Below are positions 18,724 to 27,672 of a stretch of DNA of 64,000 nt, in pieces. The translations under genes were made by a program, and so were the position numbers. The stretch comes from Neoaquamicrobium sediminum (GTDB taxonomy: Bacteria; Pseudomonadota; Alphaproteobacteria; Rhizobiales; Rhizobiaceae), in the NCBI RefSeq assembly GCF_013240295.1, contig NZ_JABETK010000003.1:604868-668867 (forward strand). Reading direction: 5' to 3'. Within the stretch, counting starts at the first letter, position 1. Each line of letters starts with the position of its first letter. Under the pieces are notes generated by a model. The model ran no database searches, was not told where the DNA came from, and saw nothing but the letters and a program-made list of their open reading frames with translations.

Positions 18724-18773
18724 GGTGTTCTCCAAGTGATTGGGCGCACGCCGCTTGACCGACGGTCACGGCG

Positions 18774-19595
18774 TTAAGCGATGTCAGCCGCGCGCATCCG
18801 CTCGCGCTCGAGAGAAGCGCAAGACGGCGCGTGTCTAAGTAGTGGATTACGTCCCCGGGAGAGCTGGCTTGTCGCCAGCTCTCCCGGGGTCAGTGCCGGA
18901 TCAGCAATGATCCTGACCGCGACCATAGGCAGTGCCCGAGCGACGGGCGCGCCAACGTACCCGCCCACCGTGGCTGCTGCCATCATGAGGGCCGCCTGTG
19001 GCCATGCGACGATGCCGGCCGCTGCAAAGGTCGCGACGGAAATGGCCGAAAGCACGGAGGACAGGGCGTTCTTCAAGCCGTTCATCACGTTGATGTCGCG
19101 CATGCCCCAGAGCGAGAACAGCGCCAGAAGGACGATCCCAAGACCCCCGTTGAAATAGCCCCCATAGATGGAGACAAGGACCGTGCCGAATGGTCCTTCC
19201 GCCTTGCCGGAACCGTGGCGGCTGGCCCAGGCCTGGATGCGAGGGCCGAAGGCAAACGCAAACGTGGCCAGCGCCAGCAAGAAGGGTACGACGAGCGAGA
19301 AAGCCTCGTTGGACGACACCAGGAGCAACAGCGACCCGCCAAGCCCCCCGATCGACGTAAAGGCAACGATCTTGAGGAGCCGCATGCTGTCGAACGCGGC
19401 GATCTCCTTGCGGAAACCAAACGCCCCGAGAAGATAGCCAGGAAACACGGCGACGGCCCAGGTCGCGTTCACGGCCACGGGAGGCACGCCTGCGTAGACG
19501 AGAGCTGGGAAAGTCGGGAACGTGCCGCCGCCTGCGACCGTGTTCAGCATTCCGGCGAAGAAGGCTGCCGCGGCGAGGATAAGGTATTCAGTCAT
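18774..19595 (-). CDS. TauE/SafE-family anion exporter, altered C terminus
   Basis: A 273-residue membrane protein starting MTEYLILAAAAFFAGMLNTV. The TauE/SafE features are the N-terminal AGGG (VAGGGTFPTFPALVYAG) and the repeat motif YGGYFNGGLGIVLLALFSL near residue 145. The family exports sulfite or sulfoacetate-type organosulfur anions, or takes up such compounds. Seven helices are visible, but the expected last helix after MVAVRI is replaced by a polar tail (ADPALTPGELATSQLSRG...). That tail is partly encoded by a perfect 16-bp hairpin at 18853-18889, so the 3' end looks remodelled or truncated. Confidence 0.75.
   Translation of the reverse strand: MTEYLILAAAAFFAGMLNTVAGGGTFPTFPALVYAGVPPVAVNATWAVAVFPGYLLGAFGFRKEIAAFDSMRLLKIVAFTSIGGLGGSLLLLVSSNEAFSLVVPFLLALATFAFAFGPRIQAWASRHGSGKAEGPFGTVLVSIYGGYFNGGLGIVLLALFSLWGMRDINVMNGLKNALSSVLSAISVATFAAAGIVAWPQAALMMAAATVGGYVGAPVARALPMVAVRIIADPALTPGELATSQLSRGRNPLLRHAPSCASLERERMRAADIA
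18853..18889. repeat. Perfect 16-bp inverted repeat with 5-base loop
   Basis: CCCCGGGAGAGCTGGC at 18853-18868 pairs with GCCAGCTCTCCCGGGG at 18874-18889, loop TTGTC. It lies inside the last codons of the TauE-like frame. There is no T run, so it is not a standard intrinsic terminator. It may be the native transcription end of the gene or the footprint of a small palindromic element. Confidence 0.75.
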
Positions 19596-19622
19596 GCGTT
19601 TCTCCTGCACCGCAGCACGCGC

Positions 19623-20162
19623 TCAGGCGGCCGAAGGGCCGGGATCGTCGAAACCGCAAGCGCCCACCGGCGCAAGACGGGGCTGATCGTGGAGCGCGCC
19701 TCGGATCACCCGCAGCGACGGCTTACCCGAAGGTAAAGCGCTCATCCGCTCCATGGCTTCCTTGTCGCGTCTTGCAGCCTCCGGCTGGTAGAGCACTTCG
19801 TGGAGCACGATACGCTCTTCAGCACCGTCAACGTCGGCCAAGACGAACTCTGAGCCTTCGCAGAGGCCGAGCAGCGCCAGTCCACGAGGCCTGGTGATCG
19901 GCAGGAACATGCCGATTGGGGTCGTCACTTTGTCGTACGAGATTACGCGTGTGTCGGGATCGCGTCCGTTGACGCTGAATGTCACCCTGCTGCTGAGCGT
20001 GGCGACATTGACGGGGATGTCTTCGCGAAACATCACGGTCGCTGCTTCGATCTTCCGCTTCAGTATGGGCGCAAGCGGATCGTCCTGGCCGAGGCAGCGG
20101 TCACGCATCACTTCCACGATCGTGAAGTCCTTTGTCGTGAGGAAACAGGTTTCTCTTGTCAT
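19623..20162 (-). CDS. GreA/Rnk C-terminal domain protein
   Basis: A 179-residue protein starting MTRETCFLTTKDFTIVEVMR, with GGAGAACTG before the ATG at 20162. Residues 1-50 replace the usual coil; from 50 on it has the GreA/GreB C-terminal beta fold (VNVATLSSRVTFSVNG, TRVISYDKV, TPIGMFLPITRPRGLALLGL). This is the Rnk/nucleoside-diphosphate-kinase-regulator family, whose members bind RNA polymerase. The end has an extra 35-residue variable tail. It lies 143 bases downstream of a second Rnk-like gene on the same strand. Confidence 0.75.
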   Translation of the reverse strand: MTRETCFLTTKDFTIVEVMRDRCLGQDDPLAPILKRKIEAATVMFREDIPVNVATLSSRVTFSVNGRDPDTRVISYDKVTTPIGMFLPITRPRGLALLGLCEGSEFVLADVDGAEERIVLHEVLYQPEAARRDKEAMERMSALPSGKPSLRVIRGALHDQPRLAPVGACGFDDPGPSAA

Positions 20163-20305
20163 CGCAGTTCTCCATCGCTCCGCACGGAGCGCATACATTA
20201 TGGCGCACTGGAGATCCCCTGGCCGCGGCATGCGGCGCAGGGGCTACGATCCTGCGATAAGGCAGCCTCCGAAAAGCGAGAGGCGGCACGGCGGCCTGAT
20301 TTCAG

Positions 20306-20758
20306 TCATAACGCGGCCGGCAGATCCGCCGACGAGGCTGCCGCCGTATTCCGGGATGCAGGTGCCTCGACAGATTCCACTCTCAGCCGATGAGTGCGGC
20401 CGTCACGCGCGGTCCAGTCGATCGACTGTCCGGCGGCGAGACCGACCAGCGCCACGCCGATCGGCGTGAGGATCGAGATCCTGCCCTCGGCGATGTCGGC
20501 CTCGCCCGGGAATACAAGGGTAACGCTTCGGTCCTCGCCGAGGTCGCTGGTGAAGCGGAGGGTGGAGCCCATGCGCACAACGTCCGCAGCGACGCGACTG
20601 TCGGCGACCACCTTCGCGCGTTCGAGTTCGATAAGGAGTTCTTCCGCGACCGCGCGATTCCGTCCGACATAGGATTCGGCCAGCCGCCAGAGTCGCTCGC
20701 TGTCGGTGCGGGTTACGGTGATCGTAGGCTTTCGGTTCTTCTTCATTGTGTGAGCCAT
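20306..20758 (-). CDS. rnk: Rnk-like nucleoside diphosphate kinase regulator
   Basis: A 150-residue protein. After MKKNRKPTITVTRTDSERLW comes a short helical coil (residues 15-50), then a GreA/GreB-type C domain (VVRMGSTLRFTSD, VTLVFPGEADIAEGRISILT, PIGVALVGLAAGQSIDW). Length and order match Rnk, which antagonises GreA/GreB at the RNA polymerase secondary channel and in some bacteria affects alginate and NDP kinase levels. Start may be 20758 (MAHTM) or 20746 (MKKN). It is the third GreA-like domain in the window. Confidence 0.83.
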   Translation of the reverse strand: MAHTMKKNRKPTITVTRTDSERLWRLAESYVGRNRAVAEELLIELERAKVVADSRVAADVVRMGSTLRFTSDLGEDRSVTLVFPGEADIAEGRISILTPIGVALVGLAAGQSIDWTARDGRTHRLRVESVEAPASRNTAAASSADLPAAL

Positions 20759-21085
20759 GGCTCGGCCCTCTCGTGGCTGCCGCCTGCGCGCCGTAAGCGT
20801 CGCCGGGTGATGTTATGTCTGGAGTTGTTGCCGCTTTCGATGCCGATGACCGCGGTTGCGGAAATCAGCCTATGCCCCGCGGCCGGGGCGCGACGCGACC
20901 TGGCCGGGGGTTAGATGCCCGCGATGGGGCAAACCCTGGAGAACGTAAGAAGTCGGCGCTCGGTCTTGTACATGGCCCAGAGGTGGGCCTTTGCAGCAGG
21001 AAAGTCAAGCTTTGGAGGGGCGCGGCGGCAATACCCGGAAAGCGCCAGCGACGTGACGCTTTAGGGCGGGCCGCAAGCCTTTGGA

Positions 21086-22441
21086 ATGCCTATGCTCATT
21101 CTTCGACGTATCGACTCGGAACTCAGCATCGTGTGGCAACGACTCCGCTCTTTCGGCGCCCTGCTTCTGGGAACCTTCCTGATGATGGTCGGGACGGGTC
21201 TAGGTAACATGCTCGTTCCTCTCAGAGCGTCCGCCGAGGGCTGGTCTTCAACCGCTATTGCGTGGATCGGAACGGCCTATGCCGTGGCCTTTACCGCTGG
21301 ATGTATCCTAACGCCGCTCTTCGTCAGGCGCGTCGGCCACATCAGGGTGTTTGCTGTCCTGCAGACTCTGCTTGCTGCTTCGCTGCTTCTCCTCGCCCTC
21401 GTACCTCACCCCGTCGCCTGGGCCCTCTTCCGGGCCTTGGGCGGGGTAACGCTAGTGGGCGGCTACATGGTGATCGAAAGCTGGTTGAACGAACGCGTCG
21501 ACAACGCCAATAGGGGCACCGTCTTCGCGGCGTACATGATCGTGTCTATGGCGGGCGTGGCAGTCGGACAGTTCATTCTGCCGCTTGGCAACATCATGAC
21601 CGGTACATTGTTCATGGTCGGCGCGCTCGCGTTCGGAGCGGCTCTGCTTCCGGTGGCCCTTTCGGTCGCGCCTTCGCCCCAACCGCTAACACAGGTAACG
21701 ATCAACGCCCGTGCTCTGTTCAGAAAATCCCCGGCTGCCGTCGTCGGTTCGTTCCTGGCGGGGGTGATCTTCGGCAACTGGAGCTATTTTGGACCATTGT
21801 ACGGTCAGGCGGCGGGGCTATCCGAGGTGGGCATTGCCACCATGCTGACCGCCGCGATGGTCGGTGGTGTTGTCTTCCAGATACCGTTCGGCTGGCTTTC
21901 GGACCGGGTCGACAGGCGCTACGTCATGGCACTCGCTGGCGCGCTAGGCGCCGTGATCTCCGCCTGCATGGTGATGATTGCCCCGACCGACCCTGCAGCG
22001 ATCATAGTCGGCGTGTTCGCGCTCGGCTCGGTCCTTTTCACGATCTACGCCTTGAACGTCGCCCACGCCAACGACCAGGCCAGCGCGGACGAATTCCTGC
22101 AAGTGTCGGGCGGGCTGCTGATCGTCTATGGCATCGGCAACATGGTCGGACCTCAGCTTGGAGGCCGACTGATGGACGGAATGGGACCCAACGGGTTTTT
22201 CGTCGCGATGGGCAGCGTTTATGCGGTCTATGGTCTTTATGCACTCTGGAGATCGATGCGCTCGCGGGCGCTCGATCCCTCAGAGCGCGATGACTTTCGC
22301 GTCATGCCGCCGCTGCCTGCGCCGACTCCAGAGTCGCTGGCTCTCGACGTGAGAACGACGGACGCGACGCCGGATCCTTTCCTTACAGACCCATATCATC
22401 GCGATGATACTGCGATCGATAAGGGGACTGAGGTAGGTTAG
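21086..22441 (+). CDS. MFS transporter (YcaD-like)
   Basis: A 451-residue permease with 12 hydrophobic segments, in two halves of six. A basic loop with FVRRVGHIRVF lies between helices 2 and 3, and the second-half equivalent is GWLSDRVDRRYVM, the major-facilitator signature. VIESWLNERVDNANRGTVFA is typical of the YcaD/sugar-efflux-like branch. The last 50 residues are a polar cytoplasmic tail. It stands alone between the Rnk genes and DUF488. Substrate unknown. Start at 21086 or 21092; neither has a strong ribosome site. Confidence 0.85.
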   Translation: MPMLILRRIDSELSIVWQRLRSFGALLLGTFLMMVGTGLGNMLVPLRASAEGWSSTAIAWIGTAYAVAFTAGCILTPLFVRRVGHIRVFAVLQTLLAASLLLLALVPHPVAWALFRALGGVTLVGGYMVIESWLNERVDNANRGTVFAAYMIVSMAGVAVGQFILPLGNIMTGTLFMVGALAFGAALLPVALSVAPSPQPLTQVTINARALFRKSPAAVVGSFLAGVIFGNWSYFGPLYGQAAGLSEVGIATMLTAAMVGGVVFQIPFGWLSDRVDRRYVMALAGALGAVISACMVMIAPTDPAAIIVGVFALGSVLFTIYALNVAHANDQASADEFLQVSGGLLIVYGIGNMVGPQLGGRLMDGMGPNGFFVAMGSVYAVYGLYALWRSMRSRALDPSERDDFRVMPPLPAPTPESLALDVRTTDATPDPFLTDPYHRDDTAIDKGTEVG

Positions 22442-22748
22442 TCATCGTATGCGAAGTCAAGATGTGGCGCATGGAGCGTTCGGTGGTGGCCATGAACATG
22501 CTTGAGGCGACGCCCGCTTTGACGACTTTTCCTTTGTTCTGGTTCGCTTATCGCGACGGCGTCACTTGCTTTGTGAGCCATGACGAAGATTGGGATGTCG
22601 CGGTCATCAATCGTGATGTGTCGTCATTCTGCTCCAGCTTCAGTTATCGGCGGAACGGACGATAGCTGGCTGTCGTCGCTTGGGTGCGACATCGAGGCGC
22701 TGGGCACACTGCGAAACAAACCGATTTCCGAACGAGGCCTAGTGGTCA
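22442..22748. other. Intergenic with an unsupported short frame
   Basis: Between the MFS gene and DUF488. A frame at 22462-22665 reads LTTFPLFWFAYRDGVTCFVS in its middle, but there is no ribosome site or recognised family. No structural RNA seen. Confidence 0.35.
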
Positions 22749-23298
22749 CTACTGAGATGGGTAGCGAACACGCAGATCGGGATCGACAACTGCACCATCC
22801 GACAAATGCGCCGGTGTGAGCTTTCCGATATCCATGACATGATAAACGCTCACGCCATGTGCGATCAGGTAGTCGGAGATGATCCGCCGGTGGCAACGCC
22901 ACCATACCGCCTCCGCGCACATGAGCGCACAACGATTTTCGCCACAAAGGTCGAGAAGCTTCATCAATGCCGTTTGAAATACGTCGGTGAGGGCATAATC
23001 GGCGTAATTTTGAAAGCTTTTGTTGCGCCAGAAGCCGTTATCGACAGGCGGAGTCTCCGAGATTTTGGACCTTAGACCGCCAAGTGGCGGGCAGTGGATG
23101 TAGCCGATCCCGTCACATTGGAGCTGTGGTGCGAGACTCTCCCGAATTGTAGGCCGGATTGGATCGCGATCTGGGAAACCGACGCACATCAACGACCAGA
23201 TCCACGGCTTCTCCCAAAAGCATCTGCTTAAAGGTCGTCAATGATCGGTTTGAGTGGCCGATGGTGAAGGCCGTGCCCACCTCGATTGCCTCAGCCAA
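22749..23298 (-). pseudogene. DUF488-family protein, one-base frameshift
   Basis: The N-terminal part reads FTIGHSNRSLTTFKQMLL and DLVVDVRRFPRSRSNPAYN, the conserved DUF488 start (TIGHS.R....F...L, D.R..P.SR..P.F). The second frame continues ESLAPQLQCDGIGYIHCPPL, then GGLRSK and CALMCAEAVWWRCHRRIISD, the DUF488 Cys/His/Arg motif. The break lies at about 23148-23152, where TTCGGGAGAG appears to hold one extra G. A TTG at 23298 is a possible start. DUF488 proteins are of unknown function, related to the YeaO family. The gene overlaps the DUF2945 gene end, a pairing that is common. Confidence 0.75.
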
Positions 23299-23500
23299 TT
23301 TTCGAAAGTGCCGATTCCTTGTGAGCGGCGATATGGTCCGTTCTTTCGCTCTTGATTTCGTATTGAGGCTCTTCCTGGGAAGCGCGCCGCATGTGCCCCT
23401 TGTAGTCGAAATCACGCTCGTGAATCCTGATGATCTTTCCGGAGACCCGCCCGCCCTCTGAATTCCAGCTCACTGAATCTCCGATGTTGAACTTGGCCAT
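23291..23500 (-). CDS. DUF2945 (HVA1-like TUDOR) small protein
   Basis: A 69-residue protein starting MAKFNIGDSVSWNSEGGRVS, then GKIIRIHERDFDYKG and YEIKSERTDHIAAHKESAL. This is the DUF2945 / hypervirulence-associated TUDOR-domain pattern (GD.V.WNS..G...GK......TDH.A.HK...L). The start at 23500 is chosen over 23530 by the family start. The downstream DUF488 gene overlaps it. Function unknown. Confidence 0.85.
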   Translation of the reverse strand: MAKFNIGDSVSWNSEGGRVSGKIIRIHERDFDYKGHMRRASQEEPQYEIKSERTDHIAAHKESALSKIG

Positions 23501-23504
23501 TGCA

Positions 23505-23885
23505 CTATCTCGCTCGAGTGGCTTTGGCAAAATTAACGCAAGCTGGAGGGCAGTGTTCCATTCGCGCTATCATGGCCCGGGCTGATGGTTCGAGAACGAA
23601 AGCTACATTCCCGAACGACCGGAGTAGACGGCCCAGTACCACCGGCAAGTTAGCGCGGGCAGTCGTCGATTTGGGATAGATGGCATGAGCGAGTTGGCAA
23701 AGCGAGCGTTCGAGCACACCAATTCTCCGGATGCGGATTACAAGTAATTTTTTGGTAGAATTTGTCGCCAGCGGCAAGAATAATGCACTTTCACGATAAT
23801 TTTGGTCAATCAGAAATTCGTTGTAAATTGCCTTAATTTTCTTACGATCTCTTAGCCTAAAAATCCGAGTCCGAACATCAAGCAT
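23505..23885 (-). CDS. Hypothetical protein in an AT-richer strip
   Basis: An open frame of 126 codons (MLDVRTRIFRLRDRKKIKAI start). The first 60 codons lie in AT-rich DNA unlike the neighbours. It is basic, with no recognised domain and no obvious ribosome site. It may be a foreign gene or chance. Confidence 0.25.
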   Translation of the reverse strand: MLDVRTRIFRLRDRKKIKAIYNEFLIDQNYRESALFLPLATNSTKKLLVIRIRRIGVLERSLCQLAHAIYPKSTTARANLPVVLGRLLRSFGNVAFVLEPSARAMIARMEHCPPACVNFAKATRAR

Positions 23886-23890
23886 ATTTG

Positions 23891-23908
23891 AATACGTCGA
23901 AACGTATT
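23891..23908. promoter_or_regulatory. Palindrome in AT-rich DNA
   Basis: AATACGT-CGAA-ACGTATT is a perfect 7+7 repeat, lying five bases upstream of the frame at 23505-23885. It could be an operator or a short hairpin; nothing else supports either. Confidence 0.3.
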
Positions 23909-24452
23909 TATTCCACAGCCGGTTCGGTTAATGGCGGTACATGGATTATAATCTACAAAGTATTAGATGGATCAGAGACGATGCTGCGAATTCTTCCTGT
24001 TAGCAATTTCCGAGCAATGCGTCGCCTTAACCGGGGCTGTCTTTTATCTCGGCCGATCCCAAAGAAAAGAAGTCTGCAAGATGAGAGACGCATGCGTGCT
24101 TCAGACGCACCAACGATCACTTGAAAGAACGCCATGAATAGCTAAATACATAGTATGTCCCACGTACTCCTCTCACTGATGATCAGGAATGCCTCGCAGA
24201 CCCATGGGTTTGCGGGGGCGGAACCGCGTTGATGTAGAGACATCGGCTCTTTCCCGCCCCGGGATCTTTTCACAGGTTCTTCGAGGTGTCTTGCCGGTTC
24301 TGCCCGGCGATGGAGAGAGATATGTTCATAAATGCCCAGCCCTTTGTGCGCAGGCGCTCCGGTGACTTTTCGCCGCGTGCAGCCACATGCTGCCTTCATT
24401 GCAAAACTCCGTTCATCGCTGACGTGCAATCTTTGCGGGCTTCCTATCAGGG
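23909..24452. other. AT-richer intergenic strip
   Basis: Base composition falls clearly between about 23700 and 24170, then returns to high GC. A near-palindrome CGCAGACCC-ATG-GGTTTGCG lies at about 24195-24216. No gene is convincing here. Confidence 0.4.
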
Positions 24453-25448
24453 ATGCAGCCGCTCAAGTCGGGGACACAAACCGCATCGCTTCGACGTGGT
24501 GCGGATGTGAGGCGCGTTCGCTCCATTCTGACGCGTATGCTGTTGCCGCTACTGTGCATATCGGCGGCCGTCGCGTCGTACATGCTGCACCCTCAGGCAC
24601 TGGCCTGGCTCGAACTTGACGTCTCGGAGAAACCGCTTCGTGTCTTGACGGGCGGCGCTGCCTATTTTTCTGCCGCTTGGCTTGGCGGCCGCCTCGTCGG
24701 ATTGGCGCTGGAACGGGTCGGTCGCAAACGTCGTCAGGTTCCGAAACTTCTGCTTGAACTGGTTTCAGCGGCTCTTTTCATTGCTGCGACCATCGCAACG
24801 GTGATGCTGGTGATTGGCCAGAGCTGGAGCGGCGCTATCGCCGGTTCGGGACTTGTGATTGCGGTCATCGGCTTTGCATTGCGGGGTACACTTGCCGATG
24901 TCTTTGCCGGGATCGCGGTCGGCATCGAAGCTCCCTACCGTATCGGTGATTGGGTTTCCATTAACGATCGGACGAGAGGACGAGTGATCGAAATCGGCTG
25001 GCGAACTACACGGCTGTTCACGCGCAACGACACCTATGTGATCCTCCCCAACAGCCAGATCGCCCAGCAGGCACTGACCAACTACAGCGCGCCCAATCGC
25101 AAATACCGCGCGCAGGTCGAGGTCGTGCTCGGCCATGAGTTGTCGATAGCGGCGGCTCGCGAGTTGTTGACCAAAGCGGCGGCTCGTTCGCCGATCATTG
25201 TCAATGAACCGAAACCGGATGTGCGAGTCGCTTCCTACGATATGGAGGGCATCCGCTATCATGTGCGTTTCTGGGTGCCCAGTTTTGCAGATGATGTAGA
25301 CTGTCGTGACGCCATCTTCGGGCAAATCGACGCTGCGCTTCGCCACAGTGGATTGGCTTTGCCAGCGGCGGGATTGTCTGTGTCGAGTGGCCGAGTGAAG
25401 AGAGCCACTGCGGTGGGCGAGAGCGCGATGCGTGATCACCCGTCTTGA
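24453..25448 (+). CDS. MscS-family mechanosensitive channel
   Basis: A protein of up to 331 residues. Four hydrophobic helices occupy about residues 25-160. The MscS pore-lining helix and beta domain follow: GSGLVIAVIGFALRGTLADV, then YRIGDWVSINDRTRGRVIEI, TRNDTYVILPNSQIAQQALT. These channels open under hypo-osmotic stress to release solutes. Many rhizobial homologues have a C-terminal cyclic-nucleotide-binding domain; here the chain ends at DHPS soon after the alpha/beta domain. The start at 24453 is the longest option; ATG at about 24537 (MLLPLLCIS) is an alternative. Confidence 0.85.
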   Translation: MQPLKSGTQTASLRRGADVRRVRSILTRMLLPLLCISAAVASYMLHPQALAWLELDVSEKPLRVLTGGAAYFSAAWLGGRLVGLALERVGRKRRQVPKLLLELVSAALFIAATIATVMLVIGQSWSGAIAGSGLVIAVIGFALRGTLADVFAGIAVGIEAPYRIGDWVSINDRTRGRVIEIGWRTTRLFTRNDTYVILPNSQIAQQALTNYSAPNRKYRAQVEVVLGHELSIAAARELLTKAAARSPIIVNEPKPDVRVASYDMEGIRYHVRFWVPSFADDVDCRDAIFGQIDAALRHSGLALPAAGLSVSSGRVKRATAVGESAMRDHPS

Positions 25449-25681
25449 GGTGGAGGGCGGTAGCGCGTCCCGCTCTGGCAGCGCGATGCTCACAATGGAC
25501 GGCGACTTAGATAGGATATGTTCAGGATCGTCCACGTTCGACTGCCGATCGTGGCAAAGTTGTCTCAGGCAGGAGTTATGTTCTGCGTCCTTGAATACGA
25601 CCTGAAGAAAGCGCGTCCAACTTGGATCATGTGCGGGTGTGCTTAGACGCGCCAGGCGCTTGATCGGCGGAACTCGATTTG

Positions 25682-25876
25682 TCAGCCCCGTTTGTGCAGA
25701 GAAACGTGCGAAAGTTCCTCCTGTAGCGCTCGGGTAATCTCATCAGGGCCACAGGCTCTACCTCCGCAGGTGAAAGCCGGCCGAACCCTCCCGCGTGAAA
25801 GGTTCAGAGTAGCTGTCCAGATGCGGCGGGGCAGGACGGCCTCCGTCATCTTCCCAGCGCGCCAAGCATTCCGCAT
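25682..25876 (-). CDS. Small hypothetical protein, 64 residues
   Basis: Starts MRNAWRAGKMTEAVLPRRIW. The ATG at 25876 follows CAGGAGGGCTCA, a strong site that decides the start. It contains a basic region and a CGGRACGP segment, ending SHVSLHKRG. No family recognised. It lies alone between MscS and the second DUF1127 gene. Confidence 0.5.
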   Translation of the reverse strand: MRNAWRAGKMTEAVLPRRIWTATLNLSRGRVRPAFTCGGRACGPDEITRALQEELSHVSLHKRG

Positions 25877-26039
25877 TGAGCCCTCCTGCATAGTCTGTAC
25901 TGGCTGCGCGTTGGTACAGCCTTGACGACGATTGGTTCGACATTTTACCGCGAATCATCATGTCTTCGATCCTTCAAATTTTTTCCGTGGGAGCCGTTGG
26001 CTGGTGTCTTCACAAAACGCAATTGCGCTAGAAGCCAGT

Positions 26040-26348
26040 TCACGAAACAACAGGACTGCCAAGCGCGCTTTGGTGTTCGAGCTCTGGCGCGACCGGCCGC
26101 ATCCGCAATTCGCGGTCATCGAAGCCATCGACGATCCGGGGAATGTCGTTTCGCGAAATGCCGATATTGTGGAGTAAATTGTCGTCCATGGCCCGAAGAG
26201 CCGCGATCATTCTGTGGCGCTGCCAGTTGCGAACGATATTTCGGGCCCAGCGACCCAACATTCCATGTCTTCTGCCTCTGTTGCGCTGGCCGGCCCCGTG
26301 AGGCTTGGGGGACAAGGGAATGTCAGAATTGATGATTTCGGTGTGCAT
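26040..26348 (-). CDS. DUF1127 (YjiS-like) protein with extended termini
   Basis: A 102-residue protein starting MHTEIINSDIPLSPKPHGAG after GGAGAAATCGTC. The DUF1127 core lies at about residues 35-80: NWQRHRMIAALRAMDDNLLH then NIGISRNDIPRIVDG. It is longer than usual, with a 30-residue N-terminal extension and a 20-residue acidic tail. Arginine-rich DUF1127 proteins are abundant in rhizobia and linked to stress and RNA metabolism. Confidence 0.83.
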   Translation of the reverse strand: MHTEIINSDIPLSPKPHGAGQRNRGRRHGMLGRWARNIVRNWQRHRMIAALRAMDDNLLHNIGISRNDIPRIVDGFDDRELRMRPVAPELEHQSALGSPVVS

Positions 26349-27672
26349 GACGATTTCTCCAGGATGAGGCGGTTGAACCGAGACGTCTGCGCGCGACTGC
26401 CGAGCCGGCCGCACATGGCAGGAACCGGCCGTTCGGCGCATTCGTCATTCAGATGAACGATGTGAGAACAGGAGTACCCCGCAGCGCAGACAGGCAACCG
26501 CCATGTCCCGCCCGGGGTCAGCGGCGGTTCAGATTGCTTCCTGCGCTGCGCAGGAACCTCTTATGGAAACTGAACATGGTCATGTTCCTCATGTGAGCAT
26601 CCTGGCGAAGCTAATCAAGCGCGTGAGATGGGCTGCGACGTTCTGGCGCCATCTGCAATAGCTTGGGAGATTATGAAGGCTAAAGACAAAACCATAACTT
26701 CGATCGGACTATCTCAGCAATAGATTCGCTATAGATCAAGTAAGCGCTGCGGTCAGACCCGGTCTTTGGTTGCCATTCATTAGGTGCTGGCGGCTCGCCG
26801 ATCGCCTTTTTTCTACGCCTTGCCACGGTGAGGGCCATCACGCAATTGCGTGGCATGCCCAAGACCTGAGCAATCGCCACCTATTGCCCGAGTGACTTTT
26901 TCGCCTCGGGCGTGTCGCGAGGGACAGGTGTGATCAACTATCAGCAGACGGAAGCGATATCGCGCAGCACGCGTATGCTGCGCGCTGTATTCGTTCCGGC
27001 GGTAGCACGCTTTCAACGACCCCGAGATCGTCGAAGGAAAGGCCGACACGAGGTCGGCCTAAGTGGGGGAATCGGAGGGACGGGGGTATCCCTGCCACTA
27101 AAACTTTTGTCTCCGGAATTTGTCGCGATATCCGGCCTTTGTGGTCGGCGGGCCATGTCCGTCCAATCTCAAGCGGTGCCGACGAAGCGACCGGCCGCCC
27201 GAATTGCGCCCATAGAATAGTCAGCACGCCCCCGGTCGCGATCAACAGCGCTGCGGCTGCCGACGCCAATCGACCAAAGGGGCGTGTTTCGCTTTCAAGG
27301 GGATTTCCTTCCACCCGATCCAACATCGATCGCTGCCATCCTGCTTAACTCGTTCTCGCTCTCATCATGCAAGAACTGGGCCGCATAGGCCGGCTAGATG
27401 TGGACCACAGCGAAACCGGAGGCGTCGGAGCTTATGTGAAATTCTTTGATGTGGTGGCCGAAAGTTTCCCTACGGCGCACGCCGGTTATTCAAACCGGAG
27501 GGCTCCGGCCGCCAAGCCGGCCTACAGAGGCCGGAAGAAAACCAGAGCCGAAAAAACCAGCAGCAAGACCCGGCAAAAAACTGCCGGCACGAGACCGGCC
27601 GATTGATCGTTCTTCAGGTCGAAAATTCAAGATCGCTGGAGAGCGCGACCTGCCGCCCACCAAACCGGCACC
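26349..27672. other. 1.3 kb without a convincing gene
   Basis: Several frames were weighed. 26934-27326 on the minus strand has one helix-like stretch (LASAAAALLIATGGVLTILW) after MLDRVEGNPLESETRPFGR and could be the start of a small membrane protein broken by an indel. 27367-27691 on the plus strand is rich in Lys, Pro and Arg with many CCGG motifs. A hairpin AGGCCGAC-ACGAG-GTCGGCCT lies at 27040-27060. None is strong enough to call. Confidence 0.4.

Noticed and set aside
26934..27326. Possible membrane protein on the minus strand
   Set aside because: One hydrophobic helix but the rest is unlike a protein and no ribosome site; kept as a note in the intergenic entry.
27440..27610. CCGG-rich region as a repeat array or CRISPR
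   Set aside because: Units differ in length and sequence; no regular spacing or spacers. No CRISPR or cas gene was seen anywhere.
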